DNA of 64,000 bases from Marinomonas profundi (GCF_020694005.1 NZ_CP073013.1:3544578-3608577); one strand, 5' to 3'; positions 45,990 through 56,653 are shown, numbered from the stretch's first letter. Notes: generated by a model not told the origin, from the sequence alone. Program-made: numbers and translations.

Positions 45990-47504
45990 ATGCAAGCATT
46001 CATTGATTTCTTAAACGGAGTCATTTGGAGCCCTGCCCTAATTTATCTATGCTTAGGCGCTGGCTTGTTTTATTCAATATTGACACGTTTTGCCCAAGTT
46101 CGTCATTTCAAAGAAATGTGTTCAATTCTATTAAATTCCAGCGATTCAGACAAAGGCATTTCTTCTTTCCAAGCGCTTGCGGTGTCTCTATCTGGCCGCG
46201 TTGGCACAGGTAATATCGCCGGTGTTGCGGCCGCCATTGGTTTTGGTGGCCCAGGGGCGGTATTTTGGATGTGGGTGGTGGCTTTCTTAGGCGCCAGTAC
46301 AGCTTATGCAGAGTCCACATTAGGCCAGATCTACAAGGTTAATGAAAACGGTCAATATCGTGGTGGCCCTGCTTACTACTTTGAGCGCTGCCTAGGCTGG
46401 CGTTGGTTAGGCATCTTATTTGCGTTGTCCTCTATCCTTGCCTGCGGTGTTTTCTTACCGGGTATTCAAGCCAACTCCGTTGGTAATGCGGTAACACAAA
46501 TCTTTGGCGAAGGCGTGATTGTTTCTAGCTCATTCGGTGAAGTAGGCTCGACCAAACTGGTTGCGCTAGCGGTTATCCTAATGGTGCTAGCATTCATCAT
46601 TTTCGGTGGTATCAAACGTATCGCTAACTTCACTCAAATCATCGTGCCATTCATGGCGCTTGGTTACATTGTGATGGCATTGATCATTGTCTTCCTAAAC
46701 CTAGACAAAGTACCTGGCATTTTTGGCTTAATCTTCTCTGATGCCTTTACGGCTCAAGCGGGCTTTGGTGCAGCAATTGGTTGGGGTGTAAAACGTGGTG
46801 TTTACTCTAACGAAGCGGGTCAAGGTACAGGGCCTCATGCTGCTGCTGCGGCTGAAGTTCAACACCCTGCTCAACAGGGCCTAGTGCAAGCTTTCTCTGT
46901 TTACGTGGATACGCTATTCATTTGTACGGCTACGGCTTTGATGATCTTGATCACACAGCAATACAACGTACAAGGCTCATTGCCTGATGGCCAATTCATC
47001 GTACAAAACGTTGATCCTTCTACCATCATTGCGTCGCCTGCCTTTACTCAAATGGCATTGGCAAGCGTATTCGGTAATTCAGGTCCGGTGTTTGTGGGTA
47101 TCGCGTTGTTCTTCTTCGCCTTCACCACTATTTTGGCGTATTACTACATTGCTGAAACCAACGTGGCTTACCTACGTCGTGCATTGAACATCAACATATC
47201 ATTGACTTTCGTTAAGCTGCTGATCATGTTCATGGTGGCATACGGCACCGTTAACACTGCGGGTTACATCTGGAACCTAGGTGACGTTGGTGTGGGTCTA
47301 ATGGCTTGGCTAAACATCCTTGGTATTCTGACCATTTTCTTTATGGCCAAACCGACGATGAAAGCGTTGCGCGACTATGAAGAGCAAAAAGCCGCTGGCG
47401 TAAAAGAGTACACATTTAACCCGAAAGCCCTTGGTATCAAAGGCGCAGACTTCTGGGAAAAACGTTACGACGAACAACAAGCTGAAAAAGCAGCCGACAA
47501 ATAG
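45990..47504 (+). CDS. Sodium:alanine/glycine symporter (AGCS family, AlsT-like)
   Basis: This 504-residue inner-membrane protein has about eleven helices and the AGCS signature GRVGTGNIAGVAAAIGFGGPGAVFWMW near residues 70-96, as well as GVKRGVYSNEAGQGTGPHAAAAA. It imports alanine or glycine with sodium ions. GAGGA lies 8 nt before the ATG. The codon choice is richer in preferred codons than its neighbours, suggesting high expression. It is monocistronic with a strong terminator. Confidence 0.93.
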   Translation: MQAFIDFLNGVIWSPALIYLCLGAGLFYSILTRFAQVRHFKEMCSILLNSSDSDKGISSFQALAVSLSGRVGTGNIAGVAAAIGFGGPGAVFWMWVVAFLGASTAYAESTLGQIYKVNENGQYRGGPAYYFERCLGWRWLGILFALSSILACGVFLPGIQANSVGNAVTQIFGEGVIVSSSFGEVGSTKLVALAVILMVLAFIIFGGIKRIANFTQIIVPFMALGYIVMALIIVFLNLDKVPGIFGLIFSDAFTAQAGFGAAIGWGVKRGVYSNEAGQGTGPHAAAAAEVQHPAQQGLVQAFSVYVDTLFICTATALMILITQQYNVQGSLPDGQFIVQNVDPSTIIASPAFTQMALASVFGNSGPVFVGIALFFFAFTTILAYYYIAETNVAYLRRALNINISLTFVKLLIMFMVAYGTVNTAGYIWNLGDVGVGLMAWLNILGILTIFFMAKPTMKALRDYEEQKAAGVKEYTFNPKALGIKGADFWEKRYDEQQAEKAADK

Positions 47505-47535
47505 TCATAACGCTTGAAAGGAAAAATATAGATAT

Positions 47536-47568
47536 AAAAAGGGTCAGCTGCTTACAGCTGACCCTTTT
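47536..47568 (+). terminator. Terminator after the AGCS symporter gene
   Basis: AAAAGGGTCAGCTG (47537-47550) pairs with CAGCTGACCCTTTT (47555-47568) around a CTTA loop. It also lies downstream of the convergent DsrE-like gene. Confidence 0.9.
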
Positions 47569-47611
47569 ACCTTCTACACCACCTAACGTCTTCTGTACTA
47601 TGCAAACATCA

Positions 47612-47959
47612 CTAAGGCTTGATATAAGCAAAGCCATCCGCTTGCTTCTCAATTAAGGTCAGCACGCCAACAGGCACCACTTTCACATACTCAGGCAAAG
47701 AATCAACCGCCATGCCTGAGCCATTAAGTGAGTTCTGACACACGGCAAACACAACTTTTTTGCCAGCTAGCGCCTCAATCCCATCGATATGGTTTAACAG
47801 GGCATTGCCATCAAAAGCCAATACTGCCTTGGCGTTCGTTAAGACCATAATATGCGATGACGCTAGATCTACCGCCTTCACAAGATTCCGTACATTCGCT
47901 AAAAGCAACGGCCATTTATCCACTTCATCGATATGAAACACCACTTTTACAGATTGCAT
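47612..47959 (-). CDS. DsrE-family protein
   Basis: This 115-residue protein has the DsrE/F fold pattern (VKVVFHIDEVDKWPLLLANVRNLV; GIEALAGKKVVFAVCQNSL). A Cys in VVFAVCQNSL sits where DsrE relatives carry a conserved one, but other TusBCD partners are absent, so it is not a Tus sulfur relay operon. I start at the ATG at 47959 with GGAGGG before it; a longer GTG-initiated frame at 47980 is less likely. Function is uncertain. Confidence 0.75.
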   Translation of the reverse strand: MQSVKVVFHIDEVDKWPLLLANVRNLVKAVDLASSHIMVLTNAKAVLAFDGNALLNHIDGIEALAGKKVVFAVCQNSLNGSGMAVDSLPEYVKVVPVGVLTLIEKQADGFAYIKP

Positions 47960-48023
47960 TACACCCTCCATTAAAATCACTGTCCGATTAATTAAACGCT
48001 AGCGTAAAGCAAATATAGAAAAC

Positions 48024-48061
48024 AAAACAGCCGGATAAAATTAATTTTATCCGGCTGTTTT
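48024..48061. terminator. Palindromic hairpin between the DsrE gene and the TonB receptor gene
   Basis: AAAACAGCCGGATAAAATT (48024-48042) is followed directly by its complement to 48061, an extended 19-bp stem with almost no loop. It lies just after the stop of the leftward TonB receptor gene and has a T run on both strands, so it terminates that transcript. Confidence 0.85.
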
Positions 48062-48098
48062 TAAAAGCGACGTCGATAGAATGATTTAAAATTATGAC

Positions 48099-50234
48099 TT
48101 AAAATTGATAGTTAAAAGACCCAACAATGGTGCGCCCAGAGCCAAAGAAACAATCACCACGCGCGAGGCAAGTTGCATAGTAAGGCTTGTTTTCTACATT
48201 ACTAACATGCAAAGAAGCTTCCCAGTTATCGCGCCCATAAGCCAGCATCGCATCGAGTAAAGTAACGTATGGCGTTTTCACTTTATCCGCCCCACCCCAA
48301 CTTGAGCCAACATAACGCAAGCCAACACCAGCGCGAAGACCTTCGACGCCCAACAATTCAGCAAGTTCGTGTTGGCTCCAAAGCGAAGCATTGTGCTCTG
48401 GAATACTAGCGATGCGCTTTCCTTCATTGGCTCCTTTCAGCACTTCAGTATCACTATAGGCATAATTAGCAATCAATCCCCAATGATTACTAAGCGCAGC
48501 TTTTGCCTCTAGCTCGACGCCTCGCGTACGGGTTTTACCCGCTTGAATAGAATTGCTCGCATTATTAGGGTCTGTCATTTTACGATTTTTTTCATGCAGA
48601 TTATAAATCGTCGCGGTATATAGGCTGTCCGATCCGATTGGTTGATACTTAACCCCGACTTCTGTTTGCTCACCGCGAATAGGCTTAAAAGAATCCCCAT
48701 AGAAATTCACTCCCATTACCGGCGTAAAGGATTCAGAGTAACTAATAAAAGGATTGACCCCCGAGTCCATCTGATACATCACGCCAACACGTTTAGTAAA
48801 AGCATAATCTCTATCGGTATCACTGCCTTCTGTCCGGTTAGTAGATGAATCATAACGACCGCCCAGCAAGGCTATCCAATGATCACCCATATCAACCTGA
48901 TCTTGAAGATAAACCCCCGTTTGCATCAGCGTATTGATCTTTATATCGCTATAGTCACTTGCTGTAATCGGGGTGTAATTACCATAAACAGGCTCATACA
49001 CGTTAATATCCCCAATGTCTTGCAAATAGGCCGTTTTACCACCACTTTCAGCATGCTGATAGTCGAGTCCTACCAACACATTATGATTGATCTTACCAAC
49101 CGAAAAATTAGCTTGCGCGCGATTGTCTGCCGTTAACGCATTTAAATAACTGTGCTTAGAGTAAGCAACACGAGCTATGTCACCATTCGCTTTCAGGCTT
49201 GGTGTAAATATCGGATAGATGGTTTGGTATACGACGTCACTTTCTGAATAACGTAAATTCTGACTTAGCTGCCAAGTATCGTTAATACGATGGCGGAGCA
49301 ACGAGGTGATTGCTGTTTCATCTGCATCATACTTGTCAAAGTCGGGCTCAGAAATAAAAGTATTACTGGCTATTGTCGGCAAACCATAAGGCGCATCATA
49401 TAAAGTCCCATAAAGCGGTAAGAACTGAGAAGATGTACCGCTGTGGTCTTCTTGTCGCAACATAGAAACCATCCATTCGGTATCTTTTGATGGACGCCAC
49501 GTAATTGAAGGCATTATTAACCGTCTGTCATCATCCACATGATCTACTTGAGTGTCACTGTCACGCCCTAAAAGTACAATACGGTAAAGCAGGCTTCCCT
49601 CTTCATTTAATTTGCCCGTGGAATCGAGGGAAACTTGTTTGCGGTTATGGTTACCGAGTTGTAACTCAACCTCATTTGATGGGGTTTCTTGGGGCCTTTT
49701 AGAAACCAAATTGACAACACCGCCGACCGATCCCTGCCCATAAAGAACGGAGGCTGGACCACGAATGACATCGATACTTTCTAAGGTATAAGACTCAGTA
49801 CGAGGGGTAGAATAAAAGCCAAAAGATTTTTGTAGACCGTCCAAGAAAATAACCGGATCTGAACCACGAATTGAAGTAGCGTCTCCTCGACTATCAAAGC
49901 CATAGCGCTCAGCCCCCACACCAGCGGAATAACGTAACGCCTCACGAACACCGATTGCACCTTGATCGTCCATTTGATCTCGAGTAACCACAGAAACCGA
50001 CTGCGGAGTTTCGGTGATAGCGATATTTGTTTTTGTTGCACTAACACTACTTTTAGCAACATACCCTTCAACCTTCTCGCCTTCCTTTGGCAATTTTTCA
50101 TCAACCACTTCTATCGTACCAAGTACTTCTTCCGCATACCCAGATGCTGAATAAACAGGTACAAGCAAGACGCAAGACGAAACCAGAACATTAGTCGTTC
50201 TTAAAACAGCTCTTTTGCTTTTGAGCAGAGACAT
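48099..50234 (-). CDS. TonB-dependent siderophore receptor
   Basis: This 711-residue outer-membrane receptor takes up ferric siderophores. A signal peptide (about 35 residues ending SGYAEE) is followed by a plug domain (SVSVVTRDQMDDQGAIGVREALRY; VIRGPASVLYGQGSVGGVVN) and a 22-strand barrel whose last residues, GSFNYQF, end in Phe as required for assembly. The plug resembles hydroxamate-type receptors (FhuE/FoxA), but the ligand cannot be told. A Fur box precedes it. The mature N terminus has a possible TonB box (EVLGTIEVVDE). Confidence 0.9.
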   Translation of the reverse strand: MSLLKSKRAVLRTTNVLVSSCVLLVPVYSASGYAEEVLGTIEVVDEKLPKEGEKVEGYVAKSSVSATKTNIAITETPQSVSVVTRDQMDDQGAIGVREALRYSAGVGAERYGFDSRGDATSIRGSDPVIFLDGLQKSFGFYSTPRTESYTLESIDVIRGPASVLYGQGSVGGVVNLVSKRPQETPSNEVELQLGNHNRKQVSLDSTGKLNEEGSLLYRIVLLGRDSDTQVDHVDDDRRLIMPSITWRPSKDTEWMVSMLRQEDHSGTSSQFLPLYGTLYDAPYGLPTIASNTFISEPDFDKYDADETAITSLLRHRINDTWQLSQNLRYSESDVVYQTIYPIFTPSLKANGDIARVAYSKHSYLNALTADNRAQANFSVGKINHNVLVGLDYQHAESGGKTAYLQDIGDINVYEPVYGNYTPITASDYSDIKINTLMQTGVYLQDQVDMGDHWIALLGGRYDSSTNRTEGSDTDRDYAFTKRVGVMYQMDSGVNPFISYSESFTPVMGVNFYGDSFKPIRGEQTEVGVKYQPIGSDSLYTATIYNLHEKNRKMTDPNNASNSIQAGKTRTRGVELEAKAALSNHWGLIANYAYSDTEVLKGANEGKRIASIPEHNASLWSQHELAELLGVEGLRAGVGLRYVGSSWGGADKVKTPYVTLLDAMLAYGRDNWEASLHVSNVENKPYYATCLARGDCFFGSGRTIVGSFNYQF

Positions 50235-50271
50235 TCAATCACCCTTATCATTATATAATAAACCATCAAAT

Positions 50272-50290
50272 GATAACGAGATTGATTATC
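50272..50290. promoter_or_regulatory. Fur box upstream of the siderophore receptor gene
   Basis: GATAACGAGATTGATTATC matches 15 of 19 positions of the consensus GATAATGATAATCATTATC. It is 38-56 bp before the receptor ATG. A further AT-rich TTATCATTATATAATAA at about 50255 may extend it. Confidence 0.75.
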
Positions 50291-50302
50291 AACATCAATA
50301 TA

Positions 50303-51883
50303 TTAATGCAGCCACACCAGCGAAAACAACGCCGCCACCAACGCATAAGCCAACATCGGGATAATGGTTCGCTTGATAATAAAGCCTTCTTTGTTGCTTA
50401 CGCCCAAAATCGTCGATACCGCAATAATGTTATTAATACACACCATGTTTCCCATCGCTGCGCCTGCCGACTGCAGCGCCAAAACCAAGGTAATAGGCAA
50501 GCCTACTTTTTCAGCAATGCCTAGCTGAATCCCACCAAAGGTTAAATTCGATACAGTTGCCGAGCCAGAAAAGAACGACCCAAGCGCGCCAAGCAGCGCC
50601 GCCGCGTAACCCCAACTATCACCCAACCATCCAGCAAAAGCTTGAGCCAACAACAGCATAGGCGCTTGACTGCCGCCTTGCATCATCAAGTTCACCATGA
50701 CCAACGCCCCCATCAAAGACACCATAGGCAAAAGCAAACGCTGCCCTGTGTCTCGTAACGAAGCCATAACCAATGTCCGTGACATACCAAATAAAGGCAC
50801 ACACACCAATACCACCAGCAGAAACGGAATCACGGCGGGAACATACAGACTTTTATATTGCCAACTCACTCCCGTCCCCAAGATATTATTAAGGCTTAGC
50901 ACTAAGGCTTTGCTTATTTCAAACTCCGCCGCACCCAATTGCCATCCCCACAATGGCGACATGGTATTGAGCACCTCCTTTATTCCCCACTGTGGCACAC
51001 GCGTGACAATCAAAATAACAATCAATAAAGCAAAGGGTACAAAAACCTTCACCACACTACGGGTTTTCATCACTCTGTCAGGCAATTCAACTTCTGTAGA
51101 CACAGATAAGCCGATGCGTTTTTTCGCTAACCACACATTTAATGCCAACCCAATCGCACCACCGATGAGTGCCGGAAATTCATAGTTCCATTGCGCAAAC
51201 AACATATAAGGCAGCGTACAAGAAAGCACGCTCAGCAAAATAAAACCGGCATTGTGTCGAATTTCCTGCCATCCAAGCAAAAATCTCAACGCAATAAAAG
51301 GAATCACCAAGGCCGCGATACTGTTCAATAAAGCCGTTTGCCTAGCGATCTCCATAAGCTGTGTCTCGGACAATGATAAGCCCGACAAACCAAACCAAAT
51401 GGGCGTCCCGACCGCCCCAAAAGACACAGGCACAGAGTTCATCACTAATGCAAAAATCGCCACAGGAATAGCAGGAAAGCCTAAACCGACTAAAATAGGC
51501 GCCGCAATCGCCGCTGGCGTACCAAAACCTGATGCGCCTTCAATCATAAAGGCAAACGCCCAACCAATGATCATCAACTGAGCCACTTTGTTACGGCTGA
51601 TGCTTTTTAGCCACTGGCTCAACACGGCTTCAGCACCAGAAAAATGCAACACCCGGTTCAACAAAATAGCGCCAGCCACAATCGAAATCGGCGTCAGCAC
51701 AGACAAGATACCCGCCACCACATTCGCCATTAACAACACAAGGTCCGCTTCAAACAAAAGCCACTGAATCAAGGCAATTAACAGCGCCGTGACGGGCAAG
51801 GCAATATGAGAGGGTATCGCATTACGCTTTGTCATTGCCCACATTAATAATAAAATTGGCAACCCTGCTATCACTGTATTCAC
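50303..51883 (-). CDS. L-lactate permease-like transporter (LctP/LldP family)
   Basis: This 526-residue membrane protein has about 13 helices and the LctP family blocks: GASGFGTPAAIAAPILVGLGFP, VPVSFGAVGTPIWFGL and AMGNMVCINNIIAVSTILG. LldP of E. coli is 551 residues. It starts with a GTG (51883); no other start fits well. No lactate dehydrogenase genes accompany it, so lactate is only the family-level guess; glycolate is another known substrate. It is upstream of the Fur-regulated receptor, separated by the Fur box. Confidence 0.85.
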   Translation of the reverse strand: MNTVIAGLPILLLMWAMTKRNAIPSHIALPVTALLIALIQWLLFEADLVLLMANVVAGILSVLTPISIVAGAILLNRVLHFSGAEAVLSQWLKSISRNKVAQLMIIGWAFAFMIEGASGFGTPAAIAAPILVGLGFPAIPVAIFALVMNSVPVSFGAVGTPIWFGLSGLSLSETQLMEIARQTALLNSIAALVIPFIALRFLLGWQEIRHNAGFILLSVLSCTLPYMLFAQWNYEFPALIGGAIGLALNVWLAKKRIGLSVSTEVELPDRVMKTRSVVKVFVPFALLIVILIVTRVPQWGIKEVLNTMSPLWGWQLGAAEFEISKALVLSLNNILGTGVSWQYKSLYVPAVIPFLLVVLVCVPLFGMSRTLVMASLRDTGQRLLLPMVSLMGALVMVNLMMQGGSQAPMLLLAQAFAGWLGDSWGYAAALLGALGSFFSGSATVSNLTFGGIQLGIAEKVGLPITLVLALQSAGAAMGNMVCINNIIAVSTILGVSNKEGFIIKRTIIPMLAYALVAALFSLVWLH

Positions 51884-52084
51884 TCTTATTTCACCACTTT
51901 AAAAATACATAATATTAGTCAATACGCCATGCAAGACTGGAAAATAAAGCCCAAAAGCTCTATTGTCTAAAACTATAAAGCCACGGTTTGACTGGCAAAG
52001 TCACAGCATTGGAAAGTAACCTAACTCGTATGGGTAGGCTTATTTTTTGTCATATTACAGCAAGAAGAAAAGAGAATAGATGAC

Positions 52085-52846
52085 ATGAAACAAAAAGACT
52101 TTCGAAAACTAGGTTGCACAGAATGCTCAACTGGCTGTGACTTAGGTTTTGACTTCACCATGGCATTTCAGCCAATCATTAACAGCCAAACTAAAACCGT
52201 CTTCGCTCAAGAAGCCCTCGTTCGAGGCTTAAACCAAGAAGGCGCTTTTCACGTTTTCCAAAACGTCAACGACACGAACCGCTATCGTTTTGACCAAAGC
52301 TGCCGCGTCAAAGCAATCAAATTAGCGGCCAAACTGAATATTCACCAGCACAGCTTTCTCAGTATCAATTTTTTACCGAATGCCGTATATAAGCCTGAAC
52401 TCTGCATCCGAACCACGCTAAACGCGGCCGAAGAATACCATTTTCCCAAAGAAAAAATCATTTTCGAATTCACCGAAAACGAACAAATCACCGACAGCAG
52501 CCACTTAGAATCCATCATCCAGCACTATCAGCAACAAGGCTTTCTTACTGCAACGGATGATTTCGGCTCTGGGTTTAATGGTCTAAATCAACTTGCGGAC
52601 CTAAAAACCGACATTACCAAAATCGACATGGCATTGATCAAAAACATCGATCAAGACAAAAAGCGCCAAATCATTGTACGTAATTTAGTAAACTTATTTA
52701 ACGAACTTAACATGCTCGTGGTCGTGGAAGGTGTCGAAACAAAAGCTGAATACCATACATTACAAGAAATGGGGCTTCATCTGTTTCAAGGTTACTACTT
52801 CGCTCGCCCAAGTTTTGAATCCCTTGCCGAGATCAACTGGGATTAA
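52085..52846 (+). CDS. EAL-domain cyclic-di-GMP phosphodiesterase with N-terminal cysteine motif
   Basis: This 253-residue cytoplasmic protein is a single EAL domain. All catalytic positions appear intact: QEALVRG (Glu near residue 52), SINFLPN, FEFTENE, TDDFGSG, TKIDM, VVEGVET and FQGYYFARP. The first 22 residues contain CTECSTGC (C-x2-C-x3-C), which precedes the domain and could bind a metal or an iron-sulfur centre. It is likely an active c-di-GMP hydrolase, perhaps redox-sensing. It stands alone, with a long hairpin downstream. Confidence 0.9.
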   Translation: MKQKDFRKLGCTECSTGCDLGFDFTMAFQPIINSQTKTVFAQEALVRGLNQEGAFHVFQNVNDTNRYRFDQSCRVKAIKLAAKLNIHQHSFLSINFLPNAVYKPELCIRTTLNAAEEYHFPKEKIIFEFTENEQITDSSHLESIIQHYQQQGFLTATDDFGSGFNGLNQLADLKTDITKIDMALIKNIDQDKKRQIIVRNLVNLFNELNMLVVVEGVETKAEYHTLQEMGLHLFQGYYFARPSFESLAEINWD

Positions 52847-52862
52847 CCCAAAGCAATAAAAA

Positions 52863-52915
52863 GGGGACTACCGCCACGCCAGCCAACATCCCTGTCTGGC
52901 GTGGCGGTAGTCCCC
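52863..52915. repeat. 19-bp perfect GC-rich hairpin between convergent genes
   Basis: GGGGACTACCGCCACGCCA (52863-52881) is exactly complementary to 52897-52915, around a 15-nt loop. It lies 16 bp after the EAL gene stop and about 100 bp from the end of convergent gdhA. There is no T run after either arm, so it is not a standard terminator; the stem is far more GC-rich than the surroundings. Confidence 0.85.
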
Positions 52916-53013
52916 ATCACTAAGCTAACGACAAACCTAATTGCCCCCTCCAAAAAAATACATCAACGACCTCTCAATAAAAGCCGTTTCTTTAGGTTGG
53001 GACGATAGCAAAG

Positions 53014-54390
<1,377 letters not shown>

Positions 54391-54649
54391 TCAAAATATT
54401 GTTTCCATTTTATTAATCATCAGATAATAACGGCATGGGTACTTTCTAAGTGTTTTAATCACACTGCTTCACTGAGTGATGTTGTGACGACACTCGTTAT
54501 ATAAGGAAAAAAGTGGGGACAACTCATGCTCTTGATGCTTAATTGAGCGGGTTCATCATCGTCGTTAGCAAATTTAACAACCAAGACAAATAACCTATCG
54601 CTCCAAATTGGTGCCGTAGATTATATGGAAAATACTTAAAATCGTAATA

Positions 54650-54681
54650 TTGACCTGTTAGTTTTGCTGAAAAACAGTCAA
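54650..54681. repeat. Bulged hairpin in the gdhA upstream gap
   Basis: TTGACCTGTT (54650-54659) pairs with AACAGTCAA (54673-54681) with one bulged C and a 13-nt loop. It may be part of an untranslated RNA or just a local dyad. Confidence 0.35.
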
Positions 54682-54760
54682 TGCTGCTAGATTTTTGAAG
54701 TGTTATGCATGGAATAAACCAGAGAATTTATAGAAAACAGACGAATTATCTTATCAAAAC

Positions 54761-54844
54761 AATGGATTTTTCGTGCATTATTGCGGGTCGGTACAATTTA
54801 CCGCTCTTGACTATGTCAATTATAATGCGGAAAAACAATCCATT
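54761..54844. repeat. Imperfect inverted repeat, possible MITE-like remnant
   Basis: Left arm 54761-54781 (AATGGATTTTTCGTGCATTA and one more base) is nearly complementary to the right arm at 54822-54844; the reverse complement of the right arm starts AATGGATTG and ends CGCATTAT. The arms enclose about 40 bp. No flanking target duplication is evident. Confidence 0.55.
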
Positions 54845-54911
54845 AAATACTTATAAATCATATATATAAACAAAAATAGCACAAATGCACCATCTATAAA
54901 CAATGGATCGC

Positions 54912-54972
54912 ACCAAAAAGAACCAAAAAAAACACTCCAAAAAAAACACCAAAAAAAAACACCAAAAAAAAA
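54912..54972. repeat. A-tract tandem repeat (about 13-bp unit)
   Basis: Four to five copies of a unit like CCAAAAAAAACAC run head to tail, with the A tract lengthening from 5 to 9. On the minus strand these are successive T runs following the epimerase terminator stem, which would reinforce termination. Confidence 0.75.
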
Positions 54973-54992
54973 GCGCCTAAGATAAGACGCCA
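54972..54992 (-). terminator. Terminator-like stem after the epimerase gene
   Basis: On the minus strand GCGTCT pairs with AGGCGC (one GU pair) over a short loop and is followed by a 9-T run and further T runs from the A-tract array. It lies about 30 bp after the epimerase stop. Confidence 0.55.
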
Positions 54993-55020
54993 TTTTTCGT
55001 TAGCAAATTAATGACAAACA

Positions 55021-55929
55021 TCACTCACTTGGCGCTTCAACATATTTACGCCAGTTATGTTGCTCTTTAAATCCTAGCACTTCGCGGATTTTACGGTTCG
55101 AAAACAAGGCCTCGTGCTCGCCCATTTCACGAGTCATTGGCACATTAGGATAAAAGCGCTCGGCTAATTGTTGGGTAGGAATAATCGCGCCATTGTGATC
55201 ATTACCAGCGTTAAAGAGTTGGAAACCTAAACCGTCTTTTTGCAAGCATAAGTCAACAATTTGCCCCAGATCACGGGCGTCAATGTAACAAAAGGCATTT
55301 CTGCGACGCACTTCAGGGTTTTCGAAATAGTTCGGAAACAGCTCCGCGTATTCATGTGGCTCTATCACATTACCAATGCGCAGGGCGTAAATATCAATGC
55401 CTGAACGACGTTGGAAACTGCGCGCGGTTTTTTCGTTCACCACCTTAGATAATCCGTAGCTGTCCATAGGATCAACATCGTAATCCTCTTCTAACGGCAA
55501 GCAATGCGGATTGGTTTGACCATCTGAAAAACAGATACCGTACGTGGTCTCAGACGAGGCAATAATCACCTTTTTAATGCCAAGCTTCACCGCAGCCTCA
55601 ATAACGTTGTAGGTTCCTAGGGTATTCGCTCGAAAGGTTTCATTATCTGGGTTGATCAAGATTCTTGGTACGGCGGCAAAATGCACCACGGCATCAAATG
55701 TTGGCACCCCAGTACCAGGCTCTAATTCATCAAAACCGGCATAGGAACTCATGGCGTTAAACATTTGGCCGGAATCGGTAATATCGGCAATAAGATTATC
55801 GACGCGCGGGTGATCCAAAGGCACCAAGTCAACATTAAGCACTCGATGACCTTGGTCTAGAAGATACGCAACCGCATGTCTTCCCGCTTTTCCTGATCCA
55901 CCTGTGAACAATATACGCTTCGCTGTCAT
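55021..55929 (-). CDS. NAD-dependent epimerase/dehydratase family protein
   Basis: This 302-residue extended short-chain dehydrogenase has the N-terminal cofactor motif FTGGSGKAGRHA (GxxGxxG), VVHFAAVPR, and the Ser and Tyr-x3-Lys catalytic residues in ASSETTYG and DSYGLSK. It probably acts on a sugar or sugar nucleotide, but the neighbours (rsuA, a membrane protein) give no pathway. It could be a uronate-dehydrogenase-like or UDP-sugar epimerase-like enzyme. Confidence 0.82.
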   Translation of the reverse strand: MTAKRILFTGGSGKAGRHAVAYLLDQGHRVLNVDLVPLDHPRVDNLIADITDSGQMFNAMSSYAGFDELEPGTGVPTFDAVVHFAAVPRILINPDNETFRANTLGTYNVIEAAVKLGIKKVIIASSETTYGICFSDGQTNPHCLPLEEDYDVDPMDSYGLSKVVNEKTARSFQRRSGIDIYALRIGNVIEPHEYAELFPNYFENPEVRRRNAFCYIDARDLGQIVDLCLQKDGLGFQLFNAGNDHNGAIIPTQQLAERFYPNVPMTREMGEHEALFSNRKIREVLGFKEQHNWRKYVEAPSE

Positions 55930-55939
55930 CGCTTTGACC

Positions 55940-56653
55940 TCAATTAATTGACTTAGTAATGAAAGACTCTACCTCATTCTTTGACAAAAAACGCCATTGC
56001 CCAACGTCAACATCAAGGCAAATATCGCCGATTTGCTCTCGATGCAAGCTCACCACTTTATTACCAACGGCGGCAAACATGCGTTTTACTTGATGAAATT
56101 TGCCTTCCGTGATGGTTAAAAGCACTTCTTTCGGAGCAATAATGTTTAATTTGGCGGGTCGTGTTAACCGCTTCTCACCTTGAAGCGGTAAGCCACGTTC
56201 AAATTGCATGACTAAATCATTGGCTGATTCTGGGGGGATGTCTCGAGACAACCGAACACGATACACTTTAGCGCAATCATGGCGCGGCTGTGTAATATAA
56301 AAGGACCAGCGCCCGTCATCAGTGATCAACACCAAACCTGTCGTATCGGCATCCAAGCGACCAGCAATGTGCAGCTCTGAAACGCTATCCACAGGCAAAT
56401 AGTTGAACAAGGATGGGTAGACTTCATCGATATTAGAACAGACCGTCGACGCGGGTTTATTCATCAAAATATAACGAAAATCGCGCGCCTTCAGCTTACT
56501 ACCACTCAACAGCACCGTATTGTTTTCATGCACCTGAGTCGCTTCATTGGTCACAAGCTTGCCATTAACACTCACCTCCCCAGCCAAAATACATTGGATC
56601 GCTTGGTGTTTACATAACTCGGTGCTTTTACAAATAAACTTATCTAGGCGCAT
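55940..56653 (-). CDS. rsuA: 16S rRNA pseudouridine synthase RsuA
   Basis: RsuA converts U516 of 16S rRNA to pseudouridine. It has an N-terminal S4 RNA-binding domain (MRLDKFICKSTELCKHQAI) and the catalytic Asp in GRLDADTTGLVLITDDG. Length 237 (E. coli 231). It lies 10 bp upstream of the epimerase gene and downstream of the VC0807-like gene on the same strand. Confidence 0.92.
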   Translation of the reverse strand: MRLDKFICKSTELCKHQAIQCILAGEVSVNGKLVTNEATQVHENNTVLLSGSKLKARDFRYILMNKPASTVCSNIDEVYPSLFNYLPVDSVSELHIAGRLDADTTGLVLITDDGRWSFYITQPRHDCAKVYRVRLSRDIPPESANDLVMQFERGLPLQGEKRLTRPAKLNIIAPKEVLLTITEGKFHQVKRMFAAVGNKVVSLHREQIGDICLDVDVGQWRFLSKNEVESFITKSIN

